From JAYPUA01 sp038133845 (GTDB lineage Bacteria; SAR324; NAC60-12): DNA of 64,000 nucleotides. The stretch spans positions 5,104 through 69,103 of the forward strand of contig JAYPUA010000015.1 in assembly GCA_038133845.1 (NCBI GenBank). The letters are read 5' to 3'. This document shows, piece after piece, positions 23,948 through 32,429 of the stretch (positions are counted from its first letter, which is position 1; every line of letters begins with the position of its first letter). A program made the translations under genes and the position numbers. Below the pieces are notes generated by a model that did no database searches, was not told where the DNA came from, and saw nothing but the letters and a program-made list of their open reading frames with translations.

Positions 23948-25036
23948 ATGCCCCCGGAATCCCTCCCGGCCTTCCAGCAGGCCCTGGTCGCCTGGTTCCA
24001 GAGCGCGCAGCGCAACCTGCCCTGGCGGCGAGCCTACGACCCCTACCAGGTCTGGATCTCCGAGATCATGCTGCAGCAGACTCAGGTGAAGACGGTCCTT
24101 CCTTATTATGAACGCTGGATGAGACGACTTCCGGACCTGCAGCAACTGGCGGAGGTAGAGGAGTCGGAGCTGATGAAGCTGTGGGAGGGGTTGGGGTATT
24201 ACTCGCGCGCGCGAAATCTAAAGAGAGCCGCTCAGCAAGTCTGTGCCGAGCATGGGGGAGAGCTTCCCCGGAATGTGGCAGAGCTGAAGCAGCTCCCGGG
24301 GATCGGCCCATACACCGCCGGAGCGATTGCCAGCATCGCCTACAACCAGGACGCCCCGATTGTGGACGGAAACGTCCTCCGGGTGCTTTGCCGGCTGGAG
24401 GCGCTGGACGCTCCTCCGGACACGCCGGCGCTTCAAAAGCAGCTCTGGCAGCTGGCTCAAGAGTGGATCCCTTCCGGGCAAGCCCGCTGGTTCAACCAGG
24501 GGCTCATGGAGTTGGGAGCAACCGTCTGTCTCCCCCGGAACCCTGAGTGCCTGCTCTGCCCAGTCCGTGCACACTGTCAGGCTCTGGCTCAGGGACGGGT
24601 GAGCGAGTTGCCGCGCCCCAAGGCACGCAAGGCCCCTACGGAGGTGAACAAGGCGGTTGCCGTGATCCGCTGGGGCGAGGCGTTGCTCATTCGCCAACGC
24701 CGGGAGCCCGGGCTGATGCAGGGGCTGTGGGAGCTGCCCACCGTGGAGTGCCCTCAGAACCAGCCTCTGCCCGGGCTACTGGAAGCCTGGCTTCACCAAG
24801 AACTTGGCACCTCTGCCGCTCCCGGAGCCTTGCTTCAACAAGCCACCCACCGCTACACCACCTTCAAGGCCACCCTCCACTGTTTCAATGTCTCCTTGAA
24901 ACCCCTCCCGCTCCCGGAACACTGGACTCCTGTGCGACAATCCAACGTCGCTCAGTACGCCTTTCCAACTGTTTACCGAAAATTGATCATCCAATTCTTC
25001 AAGAAACTGCTTGAAGATGATCCTTTTCTTAAGTAA
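23948..25036 (+). CDS. mutY: Adenine DNA glycosylase MutY
   Basis: 362 residues from the ATG at 23948; an upstream in-frame extension to 23801 has no MutY similarity. It removes adenine mispaired with 8-oxoguanine. Visible are NLPWRRAYDPYQVWISEIML with catalytic Glu39, LQQTQV, the helix-hairpin-helix LPGIGPYTAGAIA, catalytic Asp140 in VDGNV, the iron-sulfur ligands Cys194, 201, 204 and 210 (C-x6-C-x2-C-x5-C), and a C-terminal Nudix-like 8-oxoG recognition domain. It stands alone, divergent from flagellin copy 3. No strong Shine-Dalgarno precedes the ATG. Confidence 0.96.
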   Translation: MPPESLPAFQQALVAWFQSAQRNLPWRRAYDPYQVWISEIMLQQTQVKTVLPYYERWMRRLPDLQQLAEVEESELMKLWEGLGYYSRARNLKRAAQQVCAEHGGELPRNVAELKQLPGIGPYTAGAIASIAYNQDAPIVDGNVLRVLCRLEALDAPPDTPALQKQLWQLAQEWIPSGQARWFNQGLMELGATVCLPRNPECLLCPVRAHCQALAQGRVSELPRPKARKAPTEVNKAVAVIRWGEALLIRQRREPGLMQGLWELPTVECPQNQPLPGLLEAWLHQELGTSAAPGALLQQATHRYTTFKATLHCFNVSLKPLPLPEHWTPVRQSNVAQYAFPTVYRKLIIQFFKKLLEDDPFLK

Positions 25037-25111
25037 TCTTGAAACTAGTTTTATTTCAGGTCTGTCTCAGACAGGTCCTGTTTTCCCCTTCGTCCCTTTC
25101 CTGGAGCACCT

Positions 25112-25459
25112 GTGAAACACATCCCCCTCGTTCTCAGAGAGCGAGTCCATGAGCTCAAGAAAATCGGCTACACTCAGAACCATATTGCGGAAGCCCTGGG
25201 GATCTCACGCAGCAGTGTGGCCCGGATTCTTCAACGACAGCCCACCGACCTCGGACGCCGTCCCGGAAGCGGTTTCAAAGGCCTGATCCACGAAAAGGAG
25301 CTGGAGTGTCTGCGTGAGTTCTACCAAAAGAACCCAAACGCGCGCTTACGTGAATTTGCTGCTGAACTGGCAAGCCGCTGCCAAGTCCAAGTCAGCCTCA
25401 CGACAGTCTCCAACCACCTGAATCGAATGGGCCTCAAGCGCAAGCAGAAGCAGCGCTGA
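25112..25459 (+). CDS. Small helix-turn-helix protein, transposase-N-terminus-like
   Basis: 115 residues. GTG start with GGAG seven bases before. Residues about 8-40 form a helix-turn-helix (KKIGYTQNHIAEALGISRSS). A second, winged-helix-like half follows (FYQKNPNARLREFAAELASR, TTVSNHLNRMGLK). This two-HTH layout is that of the DNA-binding part of IS630/Tc1-type transposases. No DDE catalytic domain follows and no inverted repeats were seen. It is either a domesticated regulator or a transposase remnant. Confidence 0.65.
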   Translation: MKHIPLVLRERVHELKKIGYTQNHIAEALGISRSSVARILQRQPTDLGRRPGSGFKGLIHEKELECLREFYQKNPNARLREFAAELASRCQVQVSLTTVSNHLNRMGLKRKQKQR

Positions 25460-25753
25460 GCGCCAGAATCCGCCTCTCGCTTCACCTGATGCAGGCTGGA
25501 TGCTCGAGCCTGCGCTTCTCACACCTGACGTTCTCTCAGAAACCGTCCGGTCTTTGCAGAAGGAAACGAGAAGTTTCTGCTGGCCGGTCCTCAAGAGGCT
25601 TTCTGTGATTTCAGGAAAGTGGAGAAGAGGGAGGGATGAAGAGGGGGATCCGCTTGAGAGTTCCCGGAGAGCATACCGTCGAGCGGAGCGCTGACAGATT
25701 CAGAGCCTTGGCAGGGAGGAGAGGATCAGGAAGGGCTGAAGCCGGAGGAAGGC
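25460..25753. other. Intergenic region without a supported gene
   Basis: This stretch of about 290 bases lies between the convergent HTH and MinD-like genes. No convincing hairpin with a T-run, no open frame with a ribosome site, and no repeat was recognised. Confidence 0.4.
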
Positions 25754-26740
25754 TTACTCCGCAGCTTGCCGCTCCTGAATAATCGCTTCAGTGTTGTTGC
25801 GGAGCAACGGAGCGCTGTTACGAATGGGTTGCTCCCAGAGGCGCAAGATTCGGTCTGCCAAGCGGTTGACATCGTCTGCCAGGGTCGAGTCGGGAGCGCT
25901 GCCCATCAGGGTTTGTCGTTGCCGCGTCAACTCCGAGGCCAGCCCGTCAGCAAAGACAAATCCAAAAAAATCCACTCGCAGCTTCAGACTCTGCTCCAGG
26001 CTGGTCTGAATCTGCTCCAGCGTCCCCAGATCCTCCGGGCCCTGCCCACGGTTGAAGACAATCCGGGGGCGGTATCCCAGCCACCGTTTGCCTATCCCCT
26101 CTCCCAACTCCGGAGAGTCCTTGCTGATCACCTCCATCAACTCGTCCATGGTGAGCGGCTTTTCAGGGTCTTGGTTCTGCAACATCCGCTGCACCTGCTG
26201 GCGCAGAAAAGACTTGGGGGGAAGCGCCCGCTCCACTGTCCGGAAGGCAAAGTTCTTCAGGAAGGTCATCATGTTCATCAAGGTCGCGTACTCCGGGACC
26301 GTGATGATCAGACCGTTGGGGCTCATCCCAAAGTAGTCGAGTGTGTTGTAGCTGCTCCCGGCCCCCAGGTCGAGCAGGACGTAATCGGCTTGCAGGCGGG
26401 TCAGGTTGAGCAGGAGTTTTTGCTTTTGAGCATGAGGCAGGTTGGCCAGAAACGGAGTCCGACCATCTCCGGGGAGGAAGCGCAGGTGTTCCCAGGATGT
26501 GGGAACCAGCAGCTCCTCCAGGCCCCCTCCACGGTGGAGGAAGTCTCCGATTCCCGGCGAGTTGTTGCCCAGGCCCAGGTAGGTGTGCAGGTTCGATCCT
26601 CCGAGGTCCAGATCCACCGCAATCACCTTTTGCCCCATCTGAGCCAGGGCAATCGCCAGGTTCGCCGTCAGAAAGGTCTTCCCTACTCCGCCCTTGCCGC
26701 TGGCCACCGGGATGAACGTTGGGATCTTGTTGGGTTCCAT
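25754..26740 (-). CDS. MinD/ParA-family ATPase
   Basis: 328 residues. The deviant Walker A GKGGVGKT is at 15-22 (preceded by ASGKGG), switch/Walker A' VDLDLGGSNLHTYLGL follows, and Walker B is YVLLDLGAGSS. It groups with MinD/FlhG/Mrp-like ATPases rather than plasmid ParA. The middle carries an extra segment (FLRQQVQRMLQNQDPEKPL) not usual in MinD. MinC and MinE are absent, so it is not classical division-site MinD. A role in flagellar number or another polar system is possible. It follows a hypothetical gene by 12 bases, in an operon. Confidence 0.85.
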   Translation of the reverse strand: MEPNKIPTFIPVASGKGGVGKTFLTANLAIALAQMGQKVIAVDLDLGGSNLHTYLGLGNNSPGIGDFLHRGGGLEELLVPTSWEHLRFLPGDGRTPFLANLPHAQKQKLLLNLTRLQADYVLLDLGAGSSYNTLDYFGMSPNGLIITVPEYATLMNMMTFLKNFAFRTVERALPPKSFLRQQVQRMLQNQDPEKPLTMDELMEVISKDSPELGEGIGKRWLGYRPRIVFNRGQGPEDLGTLEQIQTSLEQSLKLRVDFFGFVFADGLASELTRQRQTLMGSAPDSTLADDVNRLADRILRLWEQPIRNSAPLLRNNTEAIIQERQAAE

Positions 26741-26752
26741 CAGGCCTCAGCG

Positions 26753-27175
26753 TTACAGTTGAGACGGCACCGCCCAGGGAGGCCACTCTTCCGGAGTGGT
26801 GAAGGGCTGGAGATTTTGCAGCCCGCGCAAGGCGTGCTCACTGAACTCCAGCAACGCCATCGGGCTGGTGAAGTAGTACACATGCTGCTGTCCCCCGACA
26901 CGCAGCAGCGCCAGGTAGCAGGTCGGCTTGCGGTTCGTCTCGCTGGAGAAGATCCGCAAGGAGAGCATGCCCTCGTTCTCTCCATAGAAGGACGCCAGCT
27001 CATTGGCCACAAAACCGTTGCGCTGCATCGCCTCTGCAACAGGATCGTCCGGACTCTCCAGACGGAAGGCCTCTCCAGGACGTTGAGTCCGCGGTACCTT
27101 CCACAGGATCTCGATCGTTTGCTGCTTCTCCCGGGATTCGTAGTGAACCACATTCAGCTTTCGTTCTTCCAGCAT
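26753..27175 (-). CDS. Hypothetical protein upstream of the MinD-like gene
   Basis: 140 residues with no recognised domain, signal or membrane segment. Predicted strands (KLNVVHYESRE, QQTIEILWKVP, CYLALLRVGGQQHVYYF) and a closing tryptophan-rich tail (EEWPPWAVP) suggest a small alpha/beta fold. The operon with the MinD-like ATPase makes a partner or regulator of that ATPase reasonable, but this is inference from position only. Confidence 0.6.
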   Translation of the reverse strand: MLEERKLNVVHYESREKQQTIEILWKVPRTQRPGEAFRLESPDDPVAEAMQRNGFVANELASFYGENEGMLSLRIFSSETNRKPTCYLALLRVGGQQHVYYFTSPMALLEFSEHALRGLQNLQPFTTPEEWPPWAVPSQL

Positions 27176-27340
27176 ACCGGCTTCTTCTTGGATTGAGATA
27201 CGTTACAGGCCTCCAGAGACCTCCTCTGACCTAGAGCTTGCGTCGTGATGTTCTTGTTTTTTATGATGGAACCTGAATCGCCTTTCCCCTGAATTCCGAA
27301 AGGCCCCTTCTTCAAGCTCAAGCGATTGAGGAGAAGACCC

Positions 27341-28465
27341 ATGAAATCCACAGCCTTTCCCTTCAACTGGAGCGCATGGAAGCGATACGGATTTCTGATC
27401 GGGCTGACGACTCTGACTCTGCCCCTTCTGTCCTGGCTCCACATGGAGCGCTCACAGAGTGAGGCCTACGCCTGGCTCCCCCTCTTCATCATCTTCGGAG
27501 TTGTCCCACTCCTGGACTGGATCATCGGCTCAGATCGTCACAACCCCGAACCGGAGGCCTTCAAGCCGCTGGAGCAGGACCGCTGGTACACGCTCCTGCT
27601 CTTGTCCGTTGTCCCCCTCCAACTGGCCTTGATCTTCTGGGGGGTCGGCCTCTATGCCTCTCCGGAGTTGAGCCTTTGGGGCAAGCTGGGCTGGATGCTC
27701 TCCATGGGAGCCGTGCTGAGCACCGCAGGCATCACCGTGGCGCATGAGCTGGTCCACCGCAAATCTCCCCTTGAATCCAACGCCGGAGGCCTGCTTCTGG
27801 CGAGCGTCTGCCTCGGGAGCTTCAAGGTAGAACACGTCCGGGGGCACCATCAGTATGTGGGTACTCCAGAAGACGCCTCATCGGCTCCACTGGGACGTAC
27901 TGTGTACTCGTGCATTCTAAGTGCCATTTTGAGCAATTTTTTCAAAGCGTGGGAACTCGAAGCCCAGCGACTGGCCAAGAACGGCCGCTCCGCATGGCAC
28001 TGGAGCAACGAAGTTCTGGGGTGGTCTCTCGCCTCCGGAGGGCTGCTTTTCCTCTTGATTCAGCAGCATGGAGTCTGGGGGGGCCTGGGTTTTCTCGGTC
28101 AAAGCCTCGTGGCCACCTCGCTGCTGGAGGTGGTCAATTACGTTGAGCATTACGGGCTCCAGCGGCGGGCGCTGGGCAACGGGCGCTACGAGCCCGTAAG
28201 CGCAGCACACTCCTGGAACTCCTCAGCCCTGCTCACCAATCTGCTCCTCTTTCACCTGCAACGCCACTCGGACCATCACCTCTATGCCCGACGTCCCTAT
28301 CAGGTGCTACGCAACCACGAAGCAAGCCCACAGCTCCCCTTCGGCTACGGGACCATGGTGCCTTTGGCCCTGATCCCTCCTCTGTGGTTCTGGATCATGA
28401 ACCCCCGGGTGGAGGCTGTCATGCAAAAGCATCACGCAACACACCCTTTACCCGAAGCCGTATGA
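27341..28465 (+). CDS. alkB: Alkane 1-monooxygenase (AlkB-type, non-heme di-iron)
   Basis: 374 residues from the ATG at 27341, with GAGGAG just upstream. It hydroxylates the terminal carbon of alkanes in the inner membrane using rubredoxin electrons. All histidine boxes are present: HELVH at 135-139, EHVRGHH at 164-170 within the VGTPED context, NYVEHYGL at 266-273 and LQRHSDHH at 306-313. About six hydrophobic segments span the membrane. No rubredoxin or AlkG-like gene is in the window. Its stop overlaps the start of the PhyH-family gene as ATGA, so the two are co-translated. Confidence 0.96.
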   Translation: MKSTAFPFNWSAWKRYGFLIGLTTLTLPLLSWLHMERSQSEAYAWLPLFIIFGVVPLLDWIIGSDRHNPEPEAFKPLEQDRWYTLLLLSVVPLQLALIFWGVGLYASPELSLWGKLGWMLSMGAVLSTAGITVAHELVHRKSPLESNAGGLLLASVCLGSFKVEHVRGHHQYVGTPEDASSAPLGRTVYSCILSAILSNFFKAWELEAQRLAKNGRSAWHWSNEVLGWSLASGGLLFLLIQQHGVWGGLGFLGQSLVATSLLEVVNYVEHYGLQRRALGNGRYEPVSAAHSWNSSALLTNLLLFHLQRHSDHHLYARRPYQVLRNHEASPQLPFGYGTMVPLALIPPLWFWIMNPRVEAVMQKHHATHPLPEAV

Positions 28466-29313
28466 GCGCGAACAAATCACTCTTTGAACAGCAGGGCTTC
28501 CTCGTACTGGAGAATTTTGTCTCTACCGAGGCCTGCGAGCGCTTGCAAGCACGCACTCGGGAGTTGATCGATGCCTTTGATCCGGAGACGCACCGGAGCT
28601 TCTTCACCACCAACGAGCAGCAGCGCAACTCGGACGAGTACTTCCTGACCTCCGGAGACCAGGTCCGTTTCTTCTATGAAGAAGAGGCTTTTGATGACCA
28701 AGGGCACCTCCGGCGGGCCAAGGAGGACTCGCTGAACAAGCTGGGGCACGCCATGCATGACCTGGATCCGGAGTTCTCGCACTTCTCCTACACTTCGCAA
28801 CTGGCCCATCTGCTGCGCGAGCTTGGATACGTCCGTCCTCAGGCCCTGCAGTCAATGTACATCTTCAAGCAGCCACACATCGGTGGAGCGGTGAACTGCC
28901 ACCAGGACGGCACCTTCCTCTACACGGAGCCGCTGAGTGTGACCGGATTCTGGTTTGCGCTGGAGGATGCGGATCAGGAAAACGGATGCCTCTGGGCCAT
29001 CCCCGGAGGGCACCGCACTCCGCTCAAGTCTCTGTTTCGGCGGGATGGTTCGGGAGGTATGCGGTTCGAGGTGCTGGAAGAGCGCGAGTGGCCCCTGGAG
29101 CAAGCGGTTCCTTTGGAGGTTCCACGTGGGACGCTGGTGGTGCTTCACGGACAGTTGCCGCACCTGAGCAAGGCCAATCGATCCCCCCGGACCCGGCACG
29201 CCTACACGCTGCACTTCATTGAGGGTGAGGCAAACTATCCGGAGTGGAACTGGCTTCAGCGTCCGAACCTGCCTCTGCGCGACTACTACGCTACCGTTTC
29301 AGCATCGGCCTGA
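28462..29313 (+). CDS. Phytanoyl-CoA dioxygenase (PhyH/PHYHD1-like) family protein
   Basis: 283 residues, Fe(II)/2-oxoglutarate dioxygenase fold. The iron-binding HxD is in NCHQDGTFLY, the distal histidine in VLHGQLPHLS, and the following arginine (PRTRHAY) would bind 2-oxoglutarate. The overall pattern (QALQSMYIFKQPHIGG, FWFALEDADQENGCLW) resembles the PHYHD1 group. It overlaps alkB by four bases, so it may act on a branched or long-chain product of alkane oxidation, or on the CoA ester of one. It converges with the next gene, overlapping it by 23 bases. Confidence 0.88.
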   Translation: MSANKSLFEQQGFLVLENFVSTEACERLQARTRELIDAFDPETHRSFFTTNEQQRNSDEYFLTSGDQVRFFYEEEAFDDQGHLRRAKEDSLNKLGHAMHDLDPEFSHFSYTSQLAHLLRELGYVRPQALQSMYIFKQPHIGGAVNCHQDGTFLYTEPLSVTGFWFALEDADQENGCLWAIPGGHRTPLKSLFRRDGSGGMRFEVLEEREWPLEQAVPLEVPRGTLVVLHGQLPHLSKANRSPRTRHAYTLHFIEGEANYPEWNWLQRPNLPLRDYYATVSASA

Positions 29314-30526
29314 GCTGTCCGCTCTGCGGATCCGCCACCCGGATGTCCCACTGGTACTTGTTCTCCGGACGGTCGCTCATCACTCCTTCCCGCCCTTGGC
29401 CATCCGGAGCATAATCCACGATGGCCAGCGGGTTCCCGTCTGCATCCTCCAACACCACGGTAACAAACTCGAAGCGCTTGCCCTCGGCGTTGCGCTGGTT
29501 GACCAGGTCCTGTGCTGCCTTGGCCGCAATCCGGGCGTACTCCTGCGGGGAAACGGCTTCCGGAGCGGTGATGCTTGCCTGGGCCCGAGAGCGGGTCGCC
29601 ACGCTGCGATCCTCCATGCTGTTCAGGGAATAGCTGGGCAGCGTGTCCGGGTTCAAGGTGGGCTTCTTGGGCTCCTCCAGCAAGAGCAGCAGCAGGGCAA
29701 TCAGCAAGAGCAGCAGCAGCAGCAGCCCCCACAGTCCACGCCGAGTCCACTCGCCACGCAGGGCCGGGAACTTCATCGCGATCCGGTCCCAGATTCCAGG
29801 CATGAAGGTCAAGCTCATCACCGCCAGCGCGATTCCAGGAATCAGCCCCACCCCCAGGGGCATCAGCATCGCCATCGCCACTCCGGCGGCAACTCCCGCT
29901 GCCGTGAGCCCATAAGGCGCTGCCGCCTGAGCCGCCTGGGCCACATCCGCTGCCGTGACCGCAGGCTTGCCATCTCGCTCACTGTCTTCTCCACCACCGC
30001 CAGCCAGTTCGGGCTCCTCAGGGACATCGGGGTCGGCTGGAGGCGGGTTTGGAGACTCTGCAGCATTGGGATCGGCCGGCATGTACATTGAGGTACACCA
30101 GCGGTGCTCCGACGTCAGCGTGCTCAGGCACTTGCGGTTCGGCACCGGGAGCGTGAAGAGCGCCTTCTGGGTGCCCAGCACCACGTTGTGCAGCTTGGCA
30201 CACTCCGCACAGCATGCGCTGGCGTTGATCTTCACCTTGTCGGTGTTCGCCTCCTTGAGCTGCTTCAGCCGGCACTGATGCGACTTCTGCTGCTCCTTCC
30301 ACGAGTCCTTCCCCCGGGAATCCTTGAAGACCGCCAGGTTCCAGTAGAGCACCTGCAGCACATCCCAGTTTCGCGCCTTCTTGATCAGGTCATGAAACAG
30401 CCCCTCAACGACCAGGTCCGGCTCAGGCTCCTTGCCATCCTTCTTGGTCATGGCCTTGAGCTTGCGCTTGTAGTCTTTGTCGGAAATGCCGTAAGTTTGA
30501 AGGTCTTCTGGAAGCGGAACTGCCAT
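29291..30526 (-). CDS. Hypothetical protein with Cys-rich region and poly-Leu membrane segment
   Basis: 411 residues, family not recognised. Residues about 1-95 are charged and soluble. About 95-150 hold a Cys-rich, possibly metal-binding region (ASACCAECAKLHNVV, PNRKCLS, HRWCTSMY). A Pro/Glu-rich linker follows. Then come a glycine/methionine-rich hydrophobic stretch (GVAMAMLMPLGVGLIPG) and an almost pure leucine helix (WGLLLLLLLLIALLLLLL). The C-terminal 120 residues are soluble (FEFVTVVLEDADGNPLAIV). It looks like a membrane-anchored sensor or assembly protein. Its 3' end overlaps the PhyH gene on the opposite strand. Confidence 0.65.
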   Translation of the reverse strand: MAVPLPEDLQTYGISDKDYKRKLKAMTKKDGKEPEPDLVVEGLFHDLIKKARNWDVLQVLYWNLAVFKDSRGKDSWKEQQKSHQCRLKQLKEANTDKVKINASACCAECAKLHNVVLGTQKALFTLPVPNRKCLSTLTSEHRWCTSMYMPADPNAAESPNPPPADPDVPEEPELAGGGGEDSERDGKPAVTAADVAQAAQAAAPYGLTAAGVAAGVAMAMLMPLGVGLIPGIALAVMSLTFMPGIWDRIAMKFPALRGEWTRRGLWGLLLLLLLLIALLLLLLEEPKKPTLNPDTLPSYSLNSMEDRSVATRSRAQASITAPEAVSPQEYARIAAKAAQDLVNQRNAEGKRFEFVTVVLEDADGNPLAIVDYAPDGQGREGVMSDRPENKYQWDIRVADPQSGQLRPMLKR

Positions 30527-30711
30527 GTCAGATAAGCTGTCTCTCTTGTCGCCCGGGGCAAAAAGGAAGGCGTGCGGTGGCCCCTCCCGGATCGTTTCGC
30601 GCCCCGCAGGTCAGGCGTGTGTTCCCTGAATCGACCGAGCAAGGACCAAGGGGCCAAACGGTCATACTGTGCGGGCTTTCGCCCGAACCCTCAATGCAAA
30701 ACAAAGGACGC

Positions 30712-31902
30712 ATGTTTTTGGAAAATCCTCCCCTGATTGAAGTTCCGGGCTTTCGCTGGATGGGAACCAGCCTGGGCATCAAGGACACCAGCCTCGACTT
30801 TGGCGTGCTCGCGTCAGATGTTCCCTGCTCTGCTGCGGCGGTGTTCACCCGCAGCACCATGCCTGGAGCCCCGATCCTGGTTGGACGGGAACACGTCAGC
30901 AAGGGGCAGCTTCAGGCGGTGGTCGTCAACTCCAAGAATGCCAACGTGGCCACCGGAGCCGGAGGAATCGCCGACGCCCGGGAAATGTGTCAGGGAGTCG
31001 CCGAAGCCTTGGGGATCACCCCAGAGTGGGTTCTGCCCTCCTCCACGGGGGTGATCGGACGCCGCCTGCCGATGTCAAAAATCCGTGAAGGCTTCTCCCG
31101 CATCATCCCGGAGTTGGGGTCCAGTACCGCCCACATCGAGTCCTTTGCCCGAGCGATCATGACGACTGACACCGTGCCCAAGTGGGCTGTGGGACGCGTG
31201 GGGACCGCCACCATCGTCGCTGTAGCCAAAGGGTCCGGCATGATCGAGCCGAACATGGCGACCATGCTGAGCTACTTTGCCACGGATGCACAAATCGCTC
31301 CGGAGGTGCTGCAACCGCTGCTCACACGAGTTGTCAACCGGAGCTTCAACCGGGTCACCGTTGACTCCGACACCTCGACCAGCGATACGGTCGTCCTGCT
31401 CGCCAACGGCCAGGCTGGGCCGGTGGGTCTGCAGGAGTTTGAGGATGTCTTCACGCAGATGGCCACCTCCCTGGCCCGCAAGCTGGCACGTGATGGAGAG
31501 GGTGCGACCAAGCTCATTGAACTGACCGTCTCCGGAGCCCGCAGTCCGGAGATGGCTCTGCAGGTGGCCAAAACCGTGATCAACTCTCCGCTGGTCAAAA
31601 CGGCCATCCACGGAGCAGACCCGAACTGGGGGCGCTTTGTCATGGCCGTGGGGAAGGCCTTCGAATATCCGGTCCAGCGCGAGGACCTGAGGATCTACTT
31701 TGGGCGAGGGGATGAACGGAAGGTCATTGATGCAGAGGGCATGGAGCAGGGAACCGTGGATCTGGAGGCCATCTCGGAACTCCTGCGCCTTGAGGACGTG
31801 CCCATCGAGTTGGTCGTCGGGAAAGGAGACTTCCGGGAGGTCGTCTGGGGATGCGACCTCTCCCGGGAGTATGTCGCCATCAATGCCGACTACACGACCT
31901 GA
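30712..31902 (+). CDS. argJ: Glutamate N-acetyltransferase/ornithine acetyltransferase ArgJ
   Basis: 396 residues. ArgJ recycles the acetyl group in arginine synthesis and, in bifunctional forms, also makes N-acetylglutamate from acetyl-CoA. The autocleavage site MATML is at about 182-186, with Thr184 becoming the N-terminal nucleophile of the beta chain. Also present are VVNSKNANVATGAGG, STGVIGRRLPM and the C-terminal NADYTT. The ATG at 30712 is chosen because AGGA lies just before it; an ATG at 30694 lacks a ribosome site. Monocistronic; no other arg genes are in the window. Confidence 0.96.
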   Translation: MFLENPPLIEVPGFRWMGTSLGIKDTSLDFGVLASDVPCSAAAVFTRSTMPGAPILVGREHVSKGQLQAVVVNSKNANVATGAGGIADAREMCQGVAEALGITPEWVLPSSTGVIGRRLPMSKIREGFSRIIPELGSSTAHIESFARAIMTTDTVPKWAVGRVGTATIVAVAKGSGMIEPNMATMLSYFATDAQIAPEVLQPLLTRVVNRSFNRVTVDSDTSTSDTVVLLANGQAGPVGLQEFEDVFTQMATSLARKLARDGEGATKLIELTVSGARSPEMALQVAKTVINSPLVKTAIHGADPNWGRFVMAVGKAFEYPVQREDLRIYFGRGDERKVIDAEGMEQGTVDLEAISELLRLEDVPIELVVGKGDFREVVWGCDLSREYVAINADYTT

Positions 31903-31919
31903 GGCGTTTTTGCTCCAAA

Positions 31920-31952
31920 GCGGCAGGAGCCTCGCAATCCACGCTCCTGTCG
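31920..31952. terminator. Bidirectional hairpin between argJ and the lipoprotein gene
   Basis: CGGCAGGAGC pairs with GCTCCTGTCG (one G-T pair) across a 12-base loop, in the 93-base gap between the convergent stops. There is no long T-run on either side. Confidence 0.5.
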
Positions 31953-31995
31953 GCTCAAGCCGCGTCGGTCTCAGCCTGGCCGCTGAGGTCCGGAG

Positions 31996-32340
31996 TCACT
32001 CGCAGGAGACGCTGGAGTCCTTGGCCTTGGCTTCTTCACATGCTGCGGCCTTCTGTGCTGCTGCGTCTTCATCCGCAGAGTCCTTCTTCGCCTCTGCATC
32101 CGATTTCAGCGAGTCGGCCTTCTCCGACGCCGAAGCTTTCTTGGACTCTGCATCTTCGTTGGCTGAGGCTTTTTTCGCCTCCGCATCCGATTTCAGCGAG
32201 TCAGCCTTCTCCGAGGCTGCAGCCTTCGTGGACTCGGCCTTGCCCTTCAAGGAGTCCAACTTGTCGTTCAGGGAAGCTTGCTGGGCTCCGGTGCAGCCGA
32301 ACAGCAGAAGAGAGGCGTAGATCGCGAACTGTTTTCTCAT
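31996..32340 (-). CDS. Small Ala/Lys-rich lipoprotein with tandem repeats
   Basis: 114 residues. Signal peptide with lipobox LLFGC; the mature part is one continuous helix rich in Ala, Lys, Asp and Ser. A segment of about 30 residues beginning ASEKADSLKSDAEAKK occurs twice with few changes. This is the alanine-zipper style of Lpp-like or LEA-like lipoproteins, which trimerise and link or space the envelope. Two cysteines near the C-terminus (AAACEEAK, VSCE) could form a disulfide. It ends convergently with argJ. Confidence 0.75.
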   Translation of the reverse strand: MRKQFAIYASLLLFGCTGAQQASLNDKLDSLKGKAESTKAAASEKADSLKSDAEAKKASANEDAESKKASASEKADSLKSDAEAKKDSADEDAAAQKAAACEEAKAKDSSVSCE

Positions 32341-32429
32341 TGAAAATCTTTTCCTTAATCAGTGAACAAAGAAGGGACCTGCAGGCTTTCCCTGGCGGTC
32401 CTGAGGGAACAAGAGCGACTCCATCCTGC

